Shown: piece by piece, positions 38,798 to 50,100 of the stretch
How positions within the stretch are numbered: position 1 is the stretch's first letter
Layout of the letters: each line of letters opens with the position of its first letter
Origin: Jacaranda mimosifolia
Taxonomy: Eukaryota; Streptophyta; Magnoliopsida; Lamiales; Bignoniaceae
Assembly: GCA_018894105.1 (NCBI GenBank)
Contig: CM032129.1
Span: 31,761,468-31,825,467 of the forward strand
Length of the DNA stretch: 64,000 bases
Reading direction: 5' to 3'
Translations under genes and position numbers: made by a program
Notes under the pieces: model-generated
Told to the model about the DNA's origin: nothing
What the model saw: the letters and a program-made list of their open reading frames with translations, nothing else
Database searches by the model: none

Positions 38798-39520
38798 AGT
38801 AACTCCAATTGCATTCGACCAGGACTTGAAAAAATATAGCTTCGATTAGGTTGCATAGAGTGTCTTGTAGCTTCAGATCTGTATAAGTAGTCAAAGAGTA
38901 GCATTCTCACGTTCCAGGTCACTAATTCACTGGTGCATGCTGCACTCCACCTCGCACCACACTCTTGCAACTTGGGAGCAAGAGCTGCCCTAAGATTTAT
39001 AACCGTAAGACATGCTCCAAAAAAAGCTAAACCCGCTGCTGAAAATCTCAGCAAATAAGTTAAGAAATATGGGTGACCTGGCCCTAGATGGTGGTGGGTT
39101 AGGAATGGTGGTTGGCAGACAAAGAAAAAGGAAAGAAAAAGAAGGGGAAAAACAAGAAAACAGAGAAAAAAAAAGAAAGTCAAGAATTAATAATTGGATT
39201 TGCACATAACTTCTATAGGTATGACATCTCCACACAAATTGAGAATTTTTATATAAGTTACACATTCATATAGATTTACAATTGGATTCACATAAACATT
39301 TTTCATAGGTTGCACTTCATATTTATAAAAGATAATCCTTTATAGATGCTCCCACCCAAAAGTTTCTCCCCACTCCTACTCCTGTTCCCCCAATATTTAT
39401 ATGACTTAGATCACATAATCATAATAATACAGGTATATAATCACATTTAGCAGCAAAAGAATATAGATCAGCCACTAATTTAAGGGGAGGAAAACAAAAA
39501 AGAACCCCAAGCCATTTCGG

Positions 39521-39795
39521 GATGTCAAGCAAAATCAAAATCCCCCAAATTATGTCACTACATTCAGTCAAACTGAAAATAACAGTGAACCACTTAATCT
39601 CAAAGCATCCATAACTTCTTTAGACCCTAAGTACTTGTTTTTACATTCAAGGGCACTTCAGGATGTCAAGCAAAATGAAAATACCCCAAATTATGCCATT
39701 ACATTCAGTTGAACTGAAAATAACAATGAACCACTTAATCTCAATCCACAACTTCTTTAGACCTTAAGCATTTGTTTTTACATTCAAGGGCTCAA
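39521..39795. repeat. Local tandem duplication (141-bp period) only in the left unit
   Basis: Units start GATGTCAAGC at 39521 and 39662. Both include CCCCAAATTATG, CATTCAGT, CACTTAATCTCAA and CTTGTTTTTACATTCAAGGG (second copy TTTGTTTTTACATTC). The right unit has a single equivalent at about 41965-42105, so this arose after the large duplication. Confidence 0.9.
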
Positions 39796-40221
39796 GCTTG
39801 ATTTAGTGGGTCCTGACGTGCACAGCACCCTTCGAATCCCCCCCCCCCAACCCCCAATCATCGGTACACAAGAGCAACCACCATTAGATTCACAAATTAT
39901 CAACTAACAAGAAATTTTATCCTTTTATCTATAAGAAACATAAAGGTAAATCAACATAGGGATTCAGAGAAGGGGGAGCCCAAAAAAAAAGAAGAAAAAA
40001 GAAAGAAAGAGCAGCCCAATTTCAGTAAAAAGACTTCATGCAGAGAGGGGAAAAAAGTCAAATTATTTCATCAATAATTCCCTCAAACCTGCAAAAACTC
40101 TACGCATTCTAATCAATAACTAAGAAAGCAAAAAGGCAATACTTAGTATCAAATGGCCAACTTGACAAGGGAAATCGTGAAAGAAACAGAAACTCGCAAT
40201 CATACCACCAGAAGATCGAGA

Positions 40222-41049
40222 TCACTTCTTCTGTAGCTGGACCAGAGCATCCCAAATAAATTGCTTCCTCTGCAACTCCAAATCTTTGGCAAATCTCATC
40301 CTTTTGTTCTCCAACTCCACCATCTGCTCCAGCTTCATTTTCTCCACCTTCTCATATATATTCGCAAACCTCTCTATCACCCTAGTCAAACTCCTCATCC
40401 CCTCCTTCCCTTCCCCTTCCTCCTCCACAACCCTATTCTTGCTCTTCTCTGCTTCCTCTCCCCCTGATTTTCCATCGCCTTCCTCCACATCTGCTTCAAG
40501 CTCGGGTGCTGCAGCCGCAGCCGCCATCACTGAATAGTTCCTCCTGAAATAAGATTGGTCAACAGCCTTCGACAGCATTGGATGCTTCTGAGGCAGAGAT
40601 AACGGTGCCATAGAGTGAGACGATTGCGACGGCGATGGCGATGGCGACGCTGACAGTGCCAGTTTATTTTGTTCTTTATTGGAATTAGATCCAATCAATC
40701 GTTCCAAAAAAGAGAAAAATGGCCATGATGATGTTAGCGTTCCGTTAGACTTGGTGATCTTTGCATTCTCGATCTTGTACTTCTTCTTAATTGTATCCAT
40801 CCGATTCTTGCATTGCGGACCGGTGCGATTAGTCTTCTGGCTATGGCTATGACGCGCGTTAACAGCATCAGCCACTTCCTGCCAATCCTTCCGACGGAGG
40901 TGACCACGATTGAGCTCTAAGTAGCGGCGACCCCAGGCATCAAGAAGTGTGAAAGAGGCCTCCTCTGTCCAGCACTCCTCGCGTAAGGGAAATCGTCTTG
41001 GCGGCGGCGGCTGAGGAGCCGACGATTCCATTAAATCACCCGTGGACAA
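40222..41049 (-). CDS. Trihelix transcription factor, SIP1 clade (left tandem copy)
   Basis: 275-aa DNA-binding protein resembling ASIL/ENAP/VFP-type trihelix factors, which act in the nucleus as repressors or hormone-response regulators. The trihelix domain is at about residues 26-98 with W27, W39 and W56 (CWTEEASFTLLDAWGRRY, RRKDWQEVADAVNARH, QCKNRMDTIKKKYKIE). The fourth helix is WPFFSFLERLIG. An acidic stretch precedes a C-terminal coiled coil rich in E/K/Q (RVIERFANIYEKVEKMKLEQ). The start MSTGDLMESS aligns with MGDLTESS of the right copy. Compared with that copy it has a shorter proline-rich linker and stops early at LVQLQKK, because about a dozen bases are missing around the KIKQAKRSG coding segment. 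Its upstream homology to the right copy's promoter ends about 205 bp before the ATG. Confidence 0.93.
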   Translation of the reverse strand: MSTGDLMESSAPQPPPPRRFPLREECWTEEASFTLLDAWGRRYLELNRGHLRRKDWQEVADAVNARHSHSQKTNRTGPQCKNRMDTIKKKYKIENAKITKSNGTLTSSWPFFSFLERLIGSNSNKEQNKLALSASPSPSPSQSSHSMAPLSLPQKHPMLSKAVDQSYFRRNYSVMAAAAAAPELEADVEEGDGKSGGEEAEKSKNRVVEEEGEGKEGMRSLTRVIERFANIYEKVEKMKLEQMVELENKRMRFAKDLELQRKQFIWDALVQLQKK

Positions 41050-41249
41050 AAACCCCTAATTAGCAAAATCAAATTCAAATGGAAGGCAAGTTTGGAAAAG
41101 AAAGAAAAGCAGTGAGGGGATTAAAAAGGAGTAGGTGAGATAAAAGAAGGGGAGAAAAAAGGAGTAGGTGCGGCAAAGGGGGGCACTGGATGGCAAAAGA
41201 GCATGAAGAGTGGATATGAGTGTGAAACGAAATAAGGGGGACGAGAGGG

Positions 41250-41257
41250 TATTTATA
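41250..41257 (-). promoter_or_regulatory. TATA-like box of the left trihelix copy
   Basis: Reads TATAAATA on the minus strand about 200 bp upstream of the start codon at 41049, right at the duplication junction. The right copy has GGTATCGCCGG at the same place and lacks it. Confidence 0.45.
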
Positions 41258-42402
41258 AAATATAACTTTAATTTTGCATAGATTGCATTTCAACAAACAG
41301 TGCCAATTCAAGAAAAAATATAGCTTCAAATCTCGTAAGTAATTAAGGCAGTGGCATTTTAATGTGCGAGATCACCAAATTCACAGTGGAGCTCCCCTTC
41401 AAGCTGCAATCTGCTGATTTGGTAATAAGAGCTGCCCTAAGATTTTTTCCAAATCCTAAGACACTTTCCAGAAAAGCATAAATCTGGTGCTGAAAATCTC
41501 AGAAAAATATGTGATGAAATGCTGGTTATCTGGCCTTCGATGGTGGTGGATAAGGAATGGTGGTTGGTGGTAGACAAAGAAAAAGAAAAACAGATAACAA
41601 ACAGGCTGAAAAGAATTCATAATAAGATTTCATATAATTTTAATATGTATGACATCTAATTGAGAATTTTTATGGAAGTTGCATATTCATATGCATTGAC
41701 CATTGGATTCACATATATATTTTTCATAGGTAGAGCCTTTAGTATAAATTGGAAATGGTATATATTCATAGAAATCAAACTTTTGTAGATACCGAATCCT
41801 GCCCCCTCAAGTCCCAATAAGTTTCTGAAATTGTTGCTCTTCAATAACCAATCCTGCTCCCCAAATATTTATAGGACTTAGATCACACTACAATAATACA
41901 GGTATATAATCACAGCTAGCATCAAACGAATATGCATTAACCACTAGAAAAACTCGAGAACATGTCATGATGACAAGAAAAAATCAAAATTCCCCAAATT
42001 ATGTCTTTATATTACACAGAACTGAATAACAATCAACCACTTAATTGAATAGCATTCGCTATTTCTTCAGGCCCTAAGGACTTGTTTTCACATTCAAGGG
42101 CTTAACCTTGATTTAGCAGGCCCCAACCTGCTGCTTCGTTCAATTTCCGTCGCTAATCCCCAATCCACGGTGCACAAGAGAACCATATGGATCAAACAAA
42201 TGCAAATTAAAACAGGAATTCAGAAAACATATATAAAGCCCGATTTCAGTAAACAAAAAAACTCTGAGAAGAAAAAGAAAATTGATAAAAATAACAAGTC
42301 AAATTACTTTATCAGTAAATTCCCTCTAAAATGCAACTCTAATGCATTCTAATGGATAAACAAAGAAAAAACCAATACCAAATGGACAAATTGACGAAAA
42401 AA

Positions 42403-43350
42403 TCATGAAACACAGAATCTTGCAATCATACCATCAGAAGATCCAGAACGCTTGGCTTGCTTGATCTTCTCTAGCTGGACCTGTGTATCCATAAACAACC
42501 GCATCCTCTGAACCTCCAAATCTTTGGCAAACTGCATCCTCTGCTTCTCCAACTCCACCATCTGCTTCTGCTTCATACTTTCCACCTTCTCATATATCTC
42601 CCCAAATCTCTCTATCGCCTTGGCCAATCTTCTCATCCCATCTTCCCCTTCATCTTCCTCCTCCACAGCCCTATCCTCACTTCCCTCTGCTTCCTCCCCC
42701 TCCGACTCTCCTTCCTCTTCATCTGCATCCACTTCATCCTCAGCCGCTGCAGCTGCTGCCGCCGCCATAGCTGAATAATTTCTCCTGAAGTAAGACTCAT
42801 CCACAGCCGGCGACGGCATCGGACGCTTCTGAGGCAAAACCACCGGCGTAACCACTGCGGGCGTCAGCGGCTTACGGTAGGGTAAAGGCACAGCCATCGG
42901 GGGCGAAGGTAGCGACAACGGCGGCGTAGATTGAGACGATTGCAACGGCGTAGCCATCGGCGTGATTTTATTCTGATTTTTGTTGAAATTAGATCCAATC
43001 AATAGTTCCAAACGTGAGAAAAAAGGCCAAGACGACGTTATGTTTCCGCTGGACTCGGCGATCTTCGCCTTCTCAATCTTATACTTCTTCTTAAGAGTAT
43101 CGATCCGGTTCTTGCACTGAACATCGGTGCGGCGGGTCTTCTTGGTATGGCCATGAAGTGCGTTCACGGCGTCAGCCACCTCCTGCCAATCCTTCTGACG
43201 GAGATTACCCCGGTTGAGCTCCAAGTAACGGCGACCCCAAGCGTCAACAAGCGTGGAAGTGGCCTCCTCCGTCCAGCAGTCCTCACGAAAAGGGACTTGC
43301 CGTGAAGGCGGCGTCGGCTGAGGCGTCGACGATTCCGTTAAATCACCCAT
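42403..43350 (-). CDS. Trihelix transcription factor, SIP1 clade (right tandem copy)
   Basis: 315 aa as an uninterrupted frame. The trihelix domain is at residues 25-97 with W26, W38 and W55 (CWTEEATSTLVDAWGRRY, RQKDWQEVADAVNALHGH, QCKNRIDTLKKKYKIEKAKI). The fourth helix WPFFSRLELLIG is followed by a Ser/Pro-rich linker, FRRNYSAMAAAAAAAA, an acidic segment and a C-terminal coiled coil (AIERFGEIYEKVESMKQKQM, MQFAKDLEVQRMRLFMDTQV). This layout matches ASIL/ENAP/VFP-like SIP1 trihelix proteins. The last residues after KRSGSSDG may be read-through of an intron: GATG|GTATGA at about 42434 looks like a splice donor and is conserved in the left copy. It keeps the ancestral upstream flank and is probably the better-preserved copy. 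Confidence 0.93.
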   Translation of the reverse strand: MGDLTESSTPQPTPPSRQVPFREDCWTEEATSTLVDAWGRRYLELNRGNLRQKDWQEVADAVNALHGHTKKTRRTDVQCKNRIDTLKKKYKIEKAKIAESSGNITSSWPFFSRLELLIGSNFNKNQNKITPMATPLQSSQSTPPLSLPSPPMAVPLPYRKPLTPAVVTPVVLPQKRPMPSPAVDESYFRRNYSAMAAAAAAAAEDEVDADEEEGESEGEEAEGSEDRAVEEEDEGEDGMRRLAKAIERFGEIYEKVESMKQKQMVELEKQRMQFAKDLEVQRMRLFMDTQVQLEKIKQAKRSGSSDGMIARFCVS

Positions 43351-43566
43351 AAATAAAAAAATCCCACCTCGTTAAAATCAGATTCAATCCGATAATGGGT
43401 CTGGAAAAGAAGGAGAAAGAAGACGACGACGAAGAAGATGAAGAAGCGATGGGAATAAGAGAAGAAAAAGGGAGTAGTTGGGATAAAAGTAAGTGCGGCA
43501 AGGTGGGGGGCGCCGGATGGCGAAAGCGCGTGGATAGTGGATATGTATGGGGACGAGACGGTATCG

Positions 43567-44385
43567 CCGGGGGGCGCGCGTGTGGGCGACGGTCACGCGA
43601 TTTCGGCAGCATTGTTATTGGTAACTGCGTTAGGTTACGTCGTAGTTTTGTCCGATGATTGATTGGATTTCGCTGTTACTTTTGAGGTTTGTTTTTTTTT
43701 AGATTTTTTTATTTTTTCTTTTTTTCTGTATAGAGATAGAGAAGAGAAAGAGAAGATCTAAAGAATTTGGGCTTGGAGAAATTTGCAATGGAACGGACTA
43801 CGGTGGAGCCAATGGGAATGGGCCGATGGGGAGGTGAAATCCTTATCCGGCCATGAGATGAGATTGCGGCGTGCTTTTGAAACGACGGTTTTGCCCTCCG
43901 CCGAAGTTGACTATCCTGTGCTTGACCGACGGCAACATCGTGCGAATTTGGGATTTAAAAATATTTGATATAATTTATATATATATATATATGAAGGGAA
44001 ATATGAGATAAAATATATTCGTAATAGATGATCTAAATCAAAGAAAGTAAGGTAAAAATCTATATATTTAGCTAATAAGATTGGATAACTTTGCATTAGT
44101 GTAATATTTATTATAGTAATAAAGTTTACTATTGGAGATATATTTATTTTTATGTTGATCGCTGTCTATGTTATTGGATATTGTGGAATTTCAATTATAT
44201 TATAATGTGATGGAAAAGTTATAGTTTGGAGTTTTGGTGTGAACATATGATATTATAATATATATTGGTAAATTTGGCTAAATTCTATGTTAGCATGATT
44301 AAGAGGAAGAAAGATGGAGGTTGTGCACAACTCTATTATGTAAAGCTCCTTGATTTGTATTGCGTTCAAAAAATGGATAAATTAT
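43567..44385. other. Upstream region of the right trihelix gene, no other gene
   Basis: 43567-43950 is GC-richer and probably promoter/leader. The rest is AT-rich. Short ORFs on both strands resemble nothing known. Confidence 0.4.
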
Positions 44386-45039
44386 TGATGGTGCAGATTT
44401 TATTATTGGGGTGAAGTTGGGAGACTGTGTTGGGTAAGCGAGGTCGAGGGTCTTGAATTGGTCGGTCATTTGCAACATAGCAAACATTATGCTTGCCGAG
44501 GTGACCATCATCTAAAACTCTCCGATATTTAAGTTAGTACCGAGCTGATAATGTAATGGAAGGTAGATAGTAAGGCTAAATTGAAAGTAGTATATGTACA
44601 TACATGGGTTTAATTTCTAATCCGAATATTTATAAGTGTCATAGTGGGGGTCAAATTGACTTTTCTACCTTAGTGCTCACGTCCCTATCTGGGGGGTAGA
44701 GAGATATAAGATCTTTTTGAATCCCTAACCAGCCTAATGTAATCCTAGTGAATAGTAGTGGGGGTGGCAGGAATTGTTGTTGGGTGCGCTACCACATTTA
44801 ATGTAGAAGATGCTGTTGGGAGACATAATTAAATGCGGTGAATCTTGTCTTACGTCAACCCTACACCATATTTAATACTGTTGTTTGTGTTTGATCCTTG
44901 ACCCTCGAACACAAACAGGCATTACACACTGGTTTGATTTGCTTAGTGTTGTCGGTTGACTTAGATTAAACGATTGAGGCAAGCTTGGCCAGCTCTTGGT
45001 CGGGTAGGCCTTTGGAGCTTTATCATTAAGGCCAAATCA
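44386..45039 (-). mobile_element. Decayed LTR related to the 15.8-kb solo LTR
   Basis: On the minus strand it has a TATA-like CTTATAAATATTCGG near 44635. It also has CGGCAAGCATAATGTTTGC near 44480, matching the CCTAACGTTTGC block of the better copies, then an end TGCACCATCA. Borders are approximate; no target duplication was seen. Confidence 0.45.
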
Positions 45040-45964
45040 CTGAGTCGATTATTCAGGTTGTTAATTATACTTTGAAAGTGACAATGATTTTTATAAATTA
45101 TATTGAAAATTGTCATTATTTAGGAAGCAATATTCACATAGAAAAGAGCAAGCACGATGAAGAAATTTATAGCGATGGGAATAAAAAATTATATATTTGA
45201 TAAGAAAAAAAGGTGGGGTGGGTAAGGGGTGTGTTTTTATAGATGTGCAAAACTCATAAATTATAATTTACAATGATAAATTAGTGCTTTTTTCTTCTTT
45301 TTTTATGTGGGGGATGGGGGGGGGGGGGGGCTTAAATTATTTTAAGATTGGACAAATATAATAATCTCATAATACGTTTTGAAAAAAGATTACTTTTATT
45401 TTGGACTTTGTTTGGTAAATAATACTGAAGTTTGATTTAAAAAGAACTAACTATTTTTTAAAGTACATTCTAAAAGTTTAGTGTATGTACTTCTCAGACT
45501 TTCAATTATTTTAAAATTTTGAAGCTATCATGTTTATATACTACGGTTAACGCATGAAAATTAAACGGATCATTGTCGGACGAGCGGGCCTAAACATTGT
45601 GATTTGTAGCCATCTTGGGCCGCCCATGCTCCACAACACTGAAGCCTATGACTCTGATCCAGAATAAATGGTTTTTTTTCTTCCATGAGCATCCGATTTC
45701 CATAAATGATGATTGGGCCAATACTGTCATATTGAGTCGAGTCGAACTGACCCATCAAATGAATTTTGGGCTCTTATCAGCGTTTGAGTTCGAATTCAAA
45801 ATTTTTGAATCTATCAATTATAATATCATTATTAATCTAATCTAAACACTATAAATCATTGTAAATAAACTCACCGAAATTACAAGTCATCACAAGTTTA
45901 TACATATGTATTTGATGTGGGTTTAAGTAGTTTATGGGTCAACTGGGAGGTCTATAGAAATGCT

Positions 45965-46692
45965 TGATGATGTAACGGGGTCGAATCGTGCAACCAATAG
46001 TAAACGTTAGGCTTGTCGAGGGGCTCTCGGCTAAGACACTTCGACGCTCAAGTAAGTGTATTATCGACTAGAATGTAGAGCAGCTGAGTGAGGGTTTTTA
46101 GTGATAATCAACATACTTTCTTGAAGGCTGGCAATAGGGTATTTATAGCTTTCCTAGTGATGTTGATAAGTCCATGATGCATTTGTTGTGCAAAAAGGGT
46201 TTTTGTCCTTATTTGGAGACTTTTAAGTCTTCTCCAACTTGTGTATTATTTCAGGTGGCACCACTTCTAGTTGCCCAAGGTAGGGCGGTACAAAGAATGT
46301 GCTCACTAGCTTGGCACGCCAAAAGGAGGTGGCATGTGCCATTAATGCGGAGACATGCCGCCTGTCAGAGCATTCAATGCGACAATGAGGTGGTCGCACA
46401 TGTTCGACCTCCAAGGTACAGTGAGTCATTCAAGTAGATTCTGGTCAACGCAGTGGGGCTTTGTTGGATCCAAATATCTCCTTGGCAGGGTGACAACTGA
46501 TCACTTTCGATATGGTCAAATGGGCGATATGTTGATAACCACGATGGGGAAAGACCTAACTGGAGTGGGTTTGATCGATAAAATGGTCGATCAGTAGTGG
46601 GTTGGGCCTGGTAGTTAATTGGATTGTTCCACATCGTATATTCAATCCAATCGAGTGTTATTGGGTTCAATCTGTTGGACTATCCCATATCA
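45965..46692 (-). mobile_element. LTR copy related to the 15.8-kb solo LTR
   Basis: Reads TGATATGGGATAGTCCAA (start, 46692) to CGTTACATCA (end, about 45968) on the minus strand. The TATA-like AAGCTATAAATACCC is near 46140, followed by ACTTGAGCGTCGAAGTGTC and CCGAGAGCCCC...AGCCTAACGTTTAC, the same order as at 16271-16430. Length (about 726 bp) matches. No matching 5-bp flanks were found, and no internal retrotransposon genes are adjacent. Confidence 0.7.
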
Positions 46693-46699
46693 GTTTTTA

Positions 46700-47794
46700 T
46701 TAATATAATACATATATGAGTAAAAAAAATATTAAAATTATATAGAAGCTCCAAAGGCTCCAGTTCAGATACAGATAATTAAATCAATTCGATATAAAGG
46801 TCAAACTCAAAACACTTTGAGCTCGACTTGCACAGTTTATGAGCTACCTCGACTCGTCACGATCCCTAGCAGTGATCATTAGTTCTCCACTACATCAAAT
46901 CAAAATTAGGATTTTTTTGTGCTACACGATATTTTTCAACCAAAAAAAAAAAATAGAAAAGAAAAAAGAAGGCTATAAGTCGTGCTGAAATTTGTTCTAT
47001 CTTTTAAATTTAACTACAATAAAATTACATATTTCTTATTAATTAAATTTAAAGAAAAATCTAATATAAAAATCAAGAACAGGCACCTTTGAATCTGTAC
47101 TGTGGAGTAGTTACACGTATAACATCACAGCCAGCTCAGGAAACATACTTTGTTGAGTTGAGCCACACAACTATACGAGGACTGGCCCATAATATTTATA
47201 AATATGTGGTTGAAATATTCAATTTGCAATTAATTATTAAAAAGAAATATAATTAATTTACCCCTTTTTTGAGCTGCCAATGTAATCCCACGTGAGGATA
47301 GCAAGAAGAAATTATGTTATGTCGTCTTTAAGTCTTTAAAGAGAGAATTTCTTTTAAGATGGTCTCAACCACTTTGGAATTTTTAACGTAAAAATGGCAA
47401 TAACTAATAATTAATCATCGACCCTTAATGAAATCTTGGTTTTGTCAAAAAATAAAAAATAAAAAATAATTAATCATCGACCAAAGAAAGAGACGCCGCT
47501 CAAATTATCATATATACTAATAATTCTATTACATAATCTTTTATAAATAGAATAATCAATAAATTAAATAGATTTAATTGATTTTTTTTTTTCAGGACTA
47601 TCCTAAATATAGAGATCATAAATGCATGTCTATATATCAGCATTGGAGAATATTAATGTGCCTTTTAATCCACGATGTTTGGGTAGACTCATAAATTACT
47701 CAAAATATCTTATAACATACTCTAAAACTTAATATAATGTCATAAAATATTTGGTAAAATTTTTAAAAAGGAACTTATGTGCTCCAGTCTCTTA
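46700..47794. other. AT-rich intergenic, no gene seen
   Basis: No ORF, ends or RNA gene that I can support. Confidence 0.5.
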
Positions 47795-48613
47795 GGGGCC
47801 ATTTGATTTTGTTTTCTGGAGGTATTTTTATTTTCTAGTGAAAATGAATAGTAAAAAGTTAGAGCCCGTTTGTTTTCATTTTCTACACCCATTTTCATTT
47901 TCTCCTCAAAATGAAAATAGAGATTTATCAATTTTTACACCATTTTCTCATACATTTTCATTTTTTAAATATTTCTTTTTGCATTCTCTCTCCATTTGCA
48001 TACATATTTCCCCGATATTATTACCTATATCTACTTTTTTATCTTACCAATACTTTTCAAATATAATTCACCACAAAAATATTATTTTATATTATTTTTT
48101 CAAATAAGTACACATCATATCATCAATTCAAATTCAAAAACTTTATTCTTTTTAATACAAAAATACCCAACATTCAAAAACATCTCATTTTCACACCTAT
48201 ATAAACCTATAATTTTAAACAACACATCCAAACACAATTTTATTTTCAAAATTACCTTTTTAACTAACTTTTTACTATGCATTTTCACCAGAAAATGAAT
48301 CCAAACGGGCCCTTAGTTATATGTGTAATTTTGAAAATGAAATGTCGTTTGGGTATTTTGTTTAAAATGAAATGATTGTGTATGGTTAAAAATAAATTGT
48401 GTTGGGATATTATAGAGTTTTTGTATTAAAAGTCGTGCAAATGTGAGTAAAAGAAAATAAAATGTGAAAATGGATAGAAAGTGTAATAGTGTATTTCAAA
48501 AAATGTATTGAAAATAAAAATGTTTGTGAAAATAGAGAAAATATTGATAACTTTCTGTTTTCATTTTCATGAGAAAATGAAAAGGGGTTTTGAAAACAAA
48601 ACCAAATGGGCAC
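47795..48613. mobile_element. Nested MITE: outer family B, inner element at 47861-48313
   Basis: The outer ends AGGGGCCATTTGATTTTG and CAAAACCAAATGGGCAC are inverted. An inner element (AGCCCGTTTGTTTTCATTTT to ATGAATCCAAACGGGCCC) splits it after about 65 bp. The outer sequence matches, in reverse, the element at 53342-54130, which is uninterrupted at this position. Confidence 0.75.
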
Positions 48614-48884
48614 TTGGAATAAAATGTTAAATCTCGTAAGTTCCTTTTTCTAAAAAAAAAAAAGTAAATTTTTTTTAACTTGTTTCTAATCTTAATAAGG
48701 TTCTTTAATTTTAATTATATAAATTATAGAATTATCACAATTAACATCTTATAAATTCTAACATCTTATTTTATTCAAACACTTCAATAATTTATTTTTA
48801 AGATAAGATCTAATATTTTATAAGTTTCAAAAGCAACTTAACTAAGTATGGTTAGCCAGCATTAAGTTACACAGTAGAATGAAG

Positions 48885-48985
48885 ACTGGCCAATTAGTCA
48901 AACAATATTGACGTCGCATTTATATGTTTGAGGTTTTGAGTTTGAATTCTAACGAATCTTTAATATGCACGTAATACATATATAT
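48885..48985 (+). mobile_element. Diverged SINE-like fragment
   Basis: GGCCAATTAGTCAAACAAT ... GAGGTTTTGAGTTTGAATTC ... ATGCACGTAATAC follows the SINE order at low similarity. AT dinucleotide tracts follow at about 48978-48993 and 49053-49073. Confidence 0.35.
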
Positions 48986-49429
48986 ATATATATATTATAA
49001 ATAGTAAAATATATACATCATCACGTATGATATGTACCATGAATTAACTTAAATATATATATATATATATATATCAAAGCAAAAGACATGACATGAACAT
49101 GGACTGCCAAATGGCTAATTGACAGACAGATATAGATGAACCAATAGATAGATTCCAATTTCCAACAACTGTGCAATCTTTTCAGGTGTCCCTAATGATG
49201 GGAGTTACCTGGATAAGAATAATGGGACTTCTATATATATCACCCTTCAGGAATCAAATTCAGTTCCAATATTTGCTGTAATCAACTTTTTAGGATGCTA
49301 TTGGCATCACCAGAAATAATCCCTCAAACAAACAAATCCTTAAAAGACACTGCCCACTTGCTAGTTGCAAGCCTACAACTGCATTATTATGATCCAAAGT
49401 TTTGTGGGGACATTTATTCCATCAACATC

Positions 49430-50100
49430 AGGATCATAAACTTTGATTTATACCAATTTATTATGTTATTAATTATCCCAATTTTAAGATTTCATTCGTC
49501 GGCAAACGATTATGATGAAGGAGAAATTTTTAAAAGACTAAAATATCCTTTTATTAAAATAAATTCACTAACAGGGCCCAAGAATCTGCGCCCCATTGAT
49601 ACATGTCGATCCGACCATCCAATCCATACCCAAAAATTAAGGCAATCTTGATCCTCCACTCCTGCCACATGTAAGGTCATGATTATCGCCACCTCAACCC
49701 AATAGTGCGTAGCCAACTCAACCGTCAACTATAAATACCTCATTATTTAATGCTTTGGGCAATCTAAAAGAGATCTACTTCCGATCTTCACTTCTCACAT
49801 CGCTGCCCATCGACCTCGATAGTTCACTATCTTCTTTCTATCAGCTACCTCGTGAATGTTCATTGATCGACCTCTTGATCAGCGACAAATATGCTGACGC
49901 TATTTTTTGTGATATCAGATTAAATATCATATATATATATTTATATTTATATTTATGCATAAATTTTATAAAACATTCAAATAATGTGGAGCTAGGCCAC
50001 TAAGATAGTGCCGCATAAACAAGGTCGTGCCTGCCCGATAGGGAGCTAAAACCTGGAAATGTGGAAGCTGATAATATAATTTTTCCACCATGAAGTCATT
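49430..50100 (+). mobile_element. LTR-like remnant (second LTR family)
   Basis: Contains ACTTTGATTTATACCAATTT, ATGATGAAGGAGAAATTT, a stretch of C-rich sequence, CAACTATAAATACCTC (TATA box at about 49729-49736), then a transcribed-looking CT-rich segment. The order resembles 62430-63420. No ends or coding region identified. Confidence 0.45.

Larger units (their letters stand above)
38798..43566 (-). repeat. Direct tandem segmental duplication carrying two trihelix genes
   Basis: Left unit about 38798-41257 and right unit about 41278-43566. Matching blocks occur in the same order and orientation. The 3' edge has GAAAAAATATAGCTTC at 38828 and 41313. GAGCTGCCCTAAGATTT occurs near 38983 and 41429, then GCTGAAAATCTCAG, then GGTGGTGG[G/A]T[T/A]AGGAATGGTGG. 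The coding regions follow. The 5' edge has GTGGATATG...GGGGACGAGA[G/C]GGTAT near 41210-41254 and 43534-43566. Homology stops there on the promoter side. Confidence 0.88.

Noticed and set aside
38722..39183. 153-codon ORF on the minus strand
   Set aside because: Phenylalanine/serine-rich low-complexity frame in the 3' part of the trihelix duplication; not kept open in the right unit.
43395..43658. ORF with EKKEKEDDDEEDEE-like start (plus)
   Set aside because: Antisense to the 5' leader of the right trihelix gene; low-complexity GAA/GAC tract.
46174..46670. Overlapping ORFs on both strands at 46.2-46.7 kb
   Set aside because: They lie inside an LTR copy and match no retroelement protein.
49295..49651. 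118-codon ORF (plus)
   Set aside because: Runs across LTR-like sequence, no recognisable domain, AT-rich codon usage.
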